From: JBDTSW01 sp039930945
GTDB lineage: Bacteria > Actinomycetota > Thermoleophilia > Solirubrobacterales > 70-9
Direction of reading: 5' to 3'
NCBI GenBank assembly: GCA_039930945.1
Contig: JBDTSW010000021.1
Location: 1-24,457 of the forward strand
DNA length: 24,457 bases
A program made the translations under genes and the position numbers. The notes under the pieces were generated by a model. It did not search any database. It was not told where the DNA came from and saw nothing but the letters and a program-made list of their open reading frames with translations. Positions 23,471 through 24,457 of the stretch are shown here, piece by piece; positions within the stretch are counted from its first letter, which is position 1; every line of letters begins with the position of its first letter.

Positions 23471-24457
23471 GTGGACTTCGACTTCAGCGACGAGCAGGGC
23501 GAGATCAAGTCGACCGCGCACGACTTCCTCGCCAGCCGGTTCAAGCCGGAGAAGGTGCGCGAGCTGGCCGAGTCCGAGAGCCCCTACGACGATGCGCTCT
23601 GGGAGGAGATGGGTGAGCTTGGCTGGCCGGGCATAGCCGTCTCCGAGCAGCACGGAGGGCAGGGCCTCGGCGTGGTCGAGCTGGTGATCCTCCAAGAGGA
23701 GCTGGGATATGCCTGCGCGCCGTCGCCGTTCATCTCCAACGCCGCCGCCGGCCTGCTGATCTCCGAGGCCGGTTCTGACTCCCAGCAGGCGGCGTGGCTA
23801 CCCGGCATCGCCTCGGGCGAGGCCCGCGGCGCGGCGGCGTTCACGCCCGACGACGAGCCGATCGTCGGCGCAGCCTCCGGCGCGGCGGTGCTCGTGCTCA
23901 ACCACGGCGAGGGCGCCAGGATCGTCGAGCCCGCCGCCGCCACCCTCGAGCGCCTCGACCTGATCGACTCCACCCGGGCCTACTTCAGGGTCTCGGCCGA
24001 TGGGGGCGATCCGCTTCCCGGCGGCGTCGCGCCCGCCGTCGACAAGGCCACCGTTGCGCTCTCGGCCGAGCTCGTCGGCGTCGCCCAGCGCGCCCTCGAC
24101 ATGGCGGTCGCCTACGCCAAGGAGCGGGAGCAGTTCGGCCGCCCGATCGGCGCCTACCAGGCCGTCTCGCACCGCCTCGCCGACATGCTCTGGGCGGTCG
24201 AGGAGGCCCGCTCGCTCACCTATTACGCGGCCTGGGTCGCCGACGCCGAGCCGCAGTCGCTGCCGTCAGCGGCCTCGATGGCCAAGGCCCGCGCCTCCGA
24301 CGCGGCCTCCTCGGTCACCCACGACGCGATCCAGGTGTTCGGCGGCATCGGCTTCACCTGGGAGCACAACGCCCACTTTCTGCTCAAGCGGGCCATGGTC
24401 GGCGCGCAGCTGCTCGGCACCGCCGGCCGGCACCGCGAGCGCGTCGCAGCGCTCAGC
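23471..24457 (+). CDS. Acyl-CoA dehydrogenase-like partner subunit (3' end cut by window)
   Basis: The frame is open from GTG 23471 to the last base (329 codons without a stop). AGAGG lies six to seven bases before the start. It is an acyl-CoA dehydrogenase homologue: FDFSDEQGEIKSTAHDFL opens the N-terminal domain, GWPGIAVSEQHGGQGLG follows, and the C-terminal domain has AVAYAKEREQFGRPIGAYQAV and IQVFGGIGFTWEHNAHFLLK. The middle domain is short and degenerate compared with the first subunit and lacks the SEPxSGSD flavin motif. Where the catalytic YEGT or IEGGT would stand, it has KRAMVGAQLLGTAGRHRERV, with no glutamate. This is the pattern of the non-catalytic half of heterotetrameric acyl-CoA dehydrogenases. 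Only a few residues should be missing at the end. Confidence 0.92.
   Translation, partial: MDFDFSDEQGEIKSTAHDFLASRFKPEKVRELAESESPYDDALWEEMGELGWPGIAVSEQHGGQGLGVVELVILQEELGYACAPSPFISNAAAGLLISEAGSDSQQAAWLPGIASGEARGAAAFTPDDEPIVGAASGAAVLVLNHGEGARIVEPAAATLERLDLIDSTRAYFRVSADGGDPLPGGVAPAVDKATVALSAELVGVAQRALDMAVAYAKEREQFGRPIGAYQAVSHRLADMLWAVEEARSLTYYAAWVADAEPQSLPSAASMAKARASDAASSVTHDAIQVFGGIGFTWEHNAHFLLKRAMVGAQLLGTAGRHRERVAALS

Overview
The window is uniformly G+C-rich DNA with GTG, TTG and ATG starts, short spacers and almost no AT-rich sequence. The gene set fits a high-G+C actinobacterium: an OdhA/Kgd-type 2-oxoglutarate dehydrogenase fusion, a decaprenyl-phosphate phosphoribosyltransferase-like UbiA protein, a c-di-AMP (ydaO) riboswitch before a cell-wall hydrolase, paired acyl-CoA dehydrogenases and an AbiEi-like/DUF559 protein. 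A Thermoleophilia/Solirubrobacterales-type genome is my best guess from overall character; that is inference. I saw no tRNA, rRNA, CRISPR array, transposase or phage gene, and no gene-free stretch longer than 300 bases.

Layout. Positions 1-5142 (minus strand) carry azlC-azlD (branched-chain amino acid export) followed by a polyamine-type ABC transporter in the order potA-potD-potB-potC, with potC cut by the window edge. At 5283-6013 (minus) lies a secreted NlpC/P60-like hydrolase behind a well-preserved c-di-AMP riboswitch. A small GST-N/thioredoxin-fold protein and an SDR oxidoreductase diverge around 6390, then aconitase occupies 7272-10064. A 206-base gap after aconitase holds a near-consensus promoter followed by three strong hairpins with C-rich loops, a candidate small RNA. 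Next come a DUF3817-like membrane protein, an AbiEi-like/DUF559 protein with a 12-bp inverted repeat over its start codon, and a 1464-residue fusion of complete E2 (two lipoyl domains, E3-binding domain, acyltransferase) with E1 of 2-oxoglutarate dehydrogenase. From 16113 on: a zinc-ribbon protein, a fatty acyl-CoA reductase/SDR fusion that seems to start at AUC, an alkyl-DHAP synthase-like flavoprotein, glycerate kinase, the UbiA-family transferase, and two acyl-CoA dehydrogenases (the second cut by the edge).

How the genes may work together. Aconitase and the 2-oxoglutarate dehydrogenase fusion are TCA-cycle enzymes. The adjacent acyl-CoA reductase and alkyl-DHAP synthase-like genes would supply successive steps of ether-lipid formation (fatty alcohol, then alkyl-DHAP), which is the most interesting metabolic hypothesis here. 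The two acyl-CoA dehydrogenases look like partners of an alpha2beta2 enzyme because only the first has the catalytic glutamate.

Unexplained structure. Four copies of a small palindromic element share a nearly constant loop of about 19 nt on different self-complementary stems: one between potD and potB, three inside the linkers of the dehydrogenase fusion. A related-looking palindromic insertion sits in a loop of the UbiA gene. I consider this a family of short mobile or structured repeats that tolerates in-frame insertion into proteins. Several genes also have a TANNNT hexamer 6-9 bases before the start codon and no Shine-Dalgarno, suggesting leaderless transcription.
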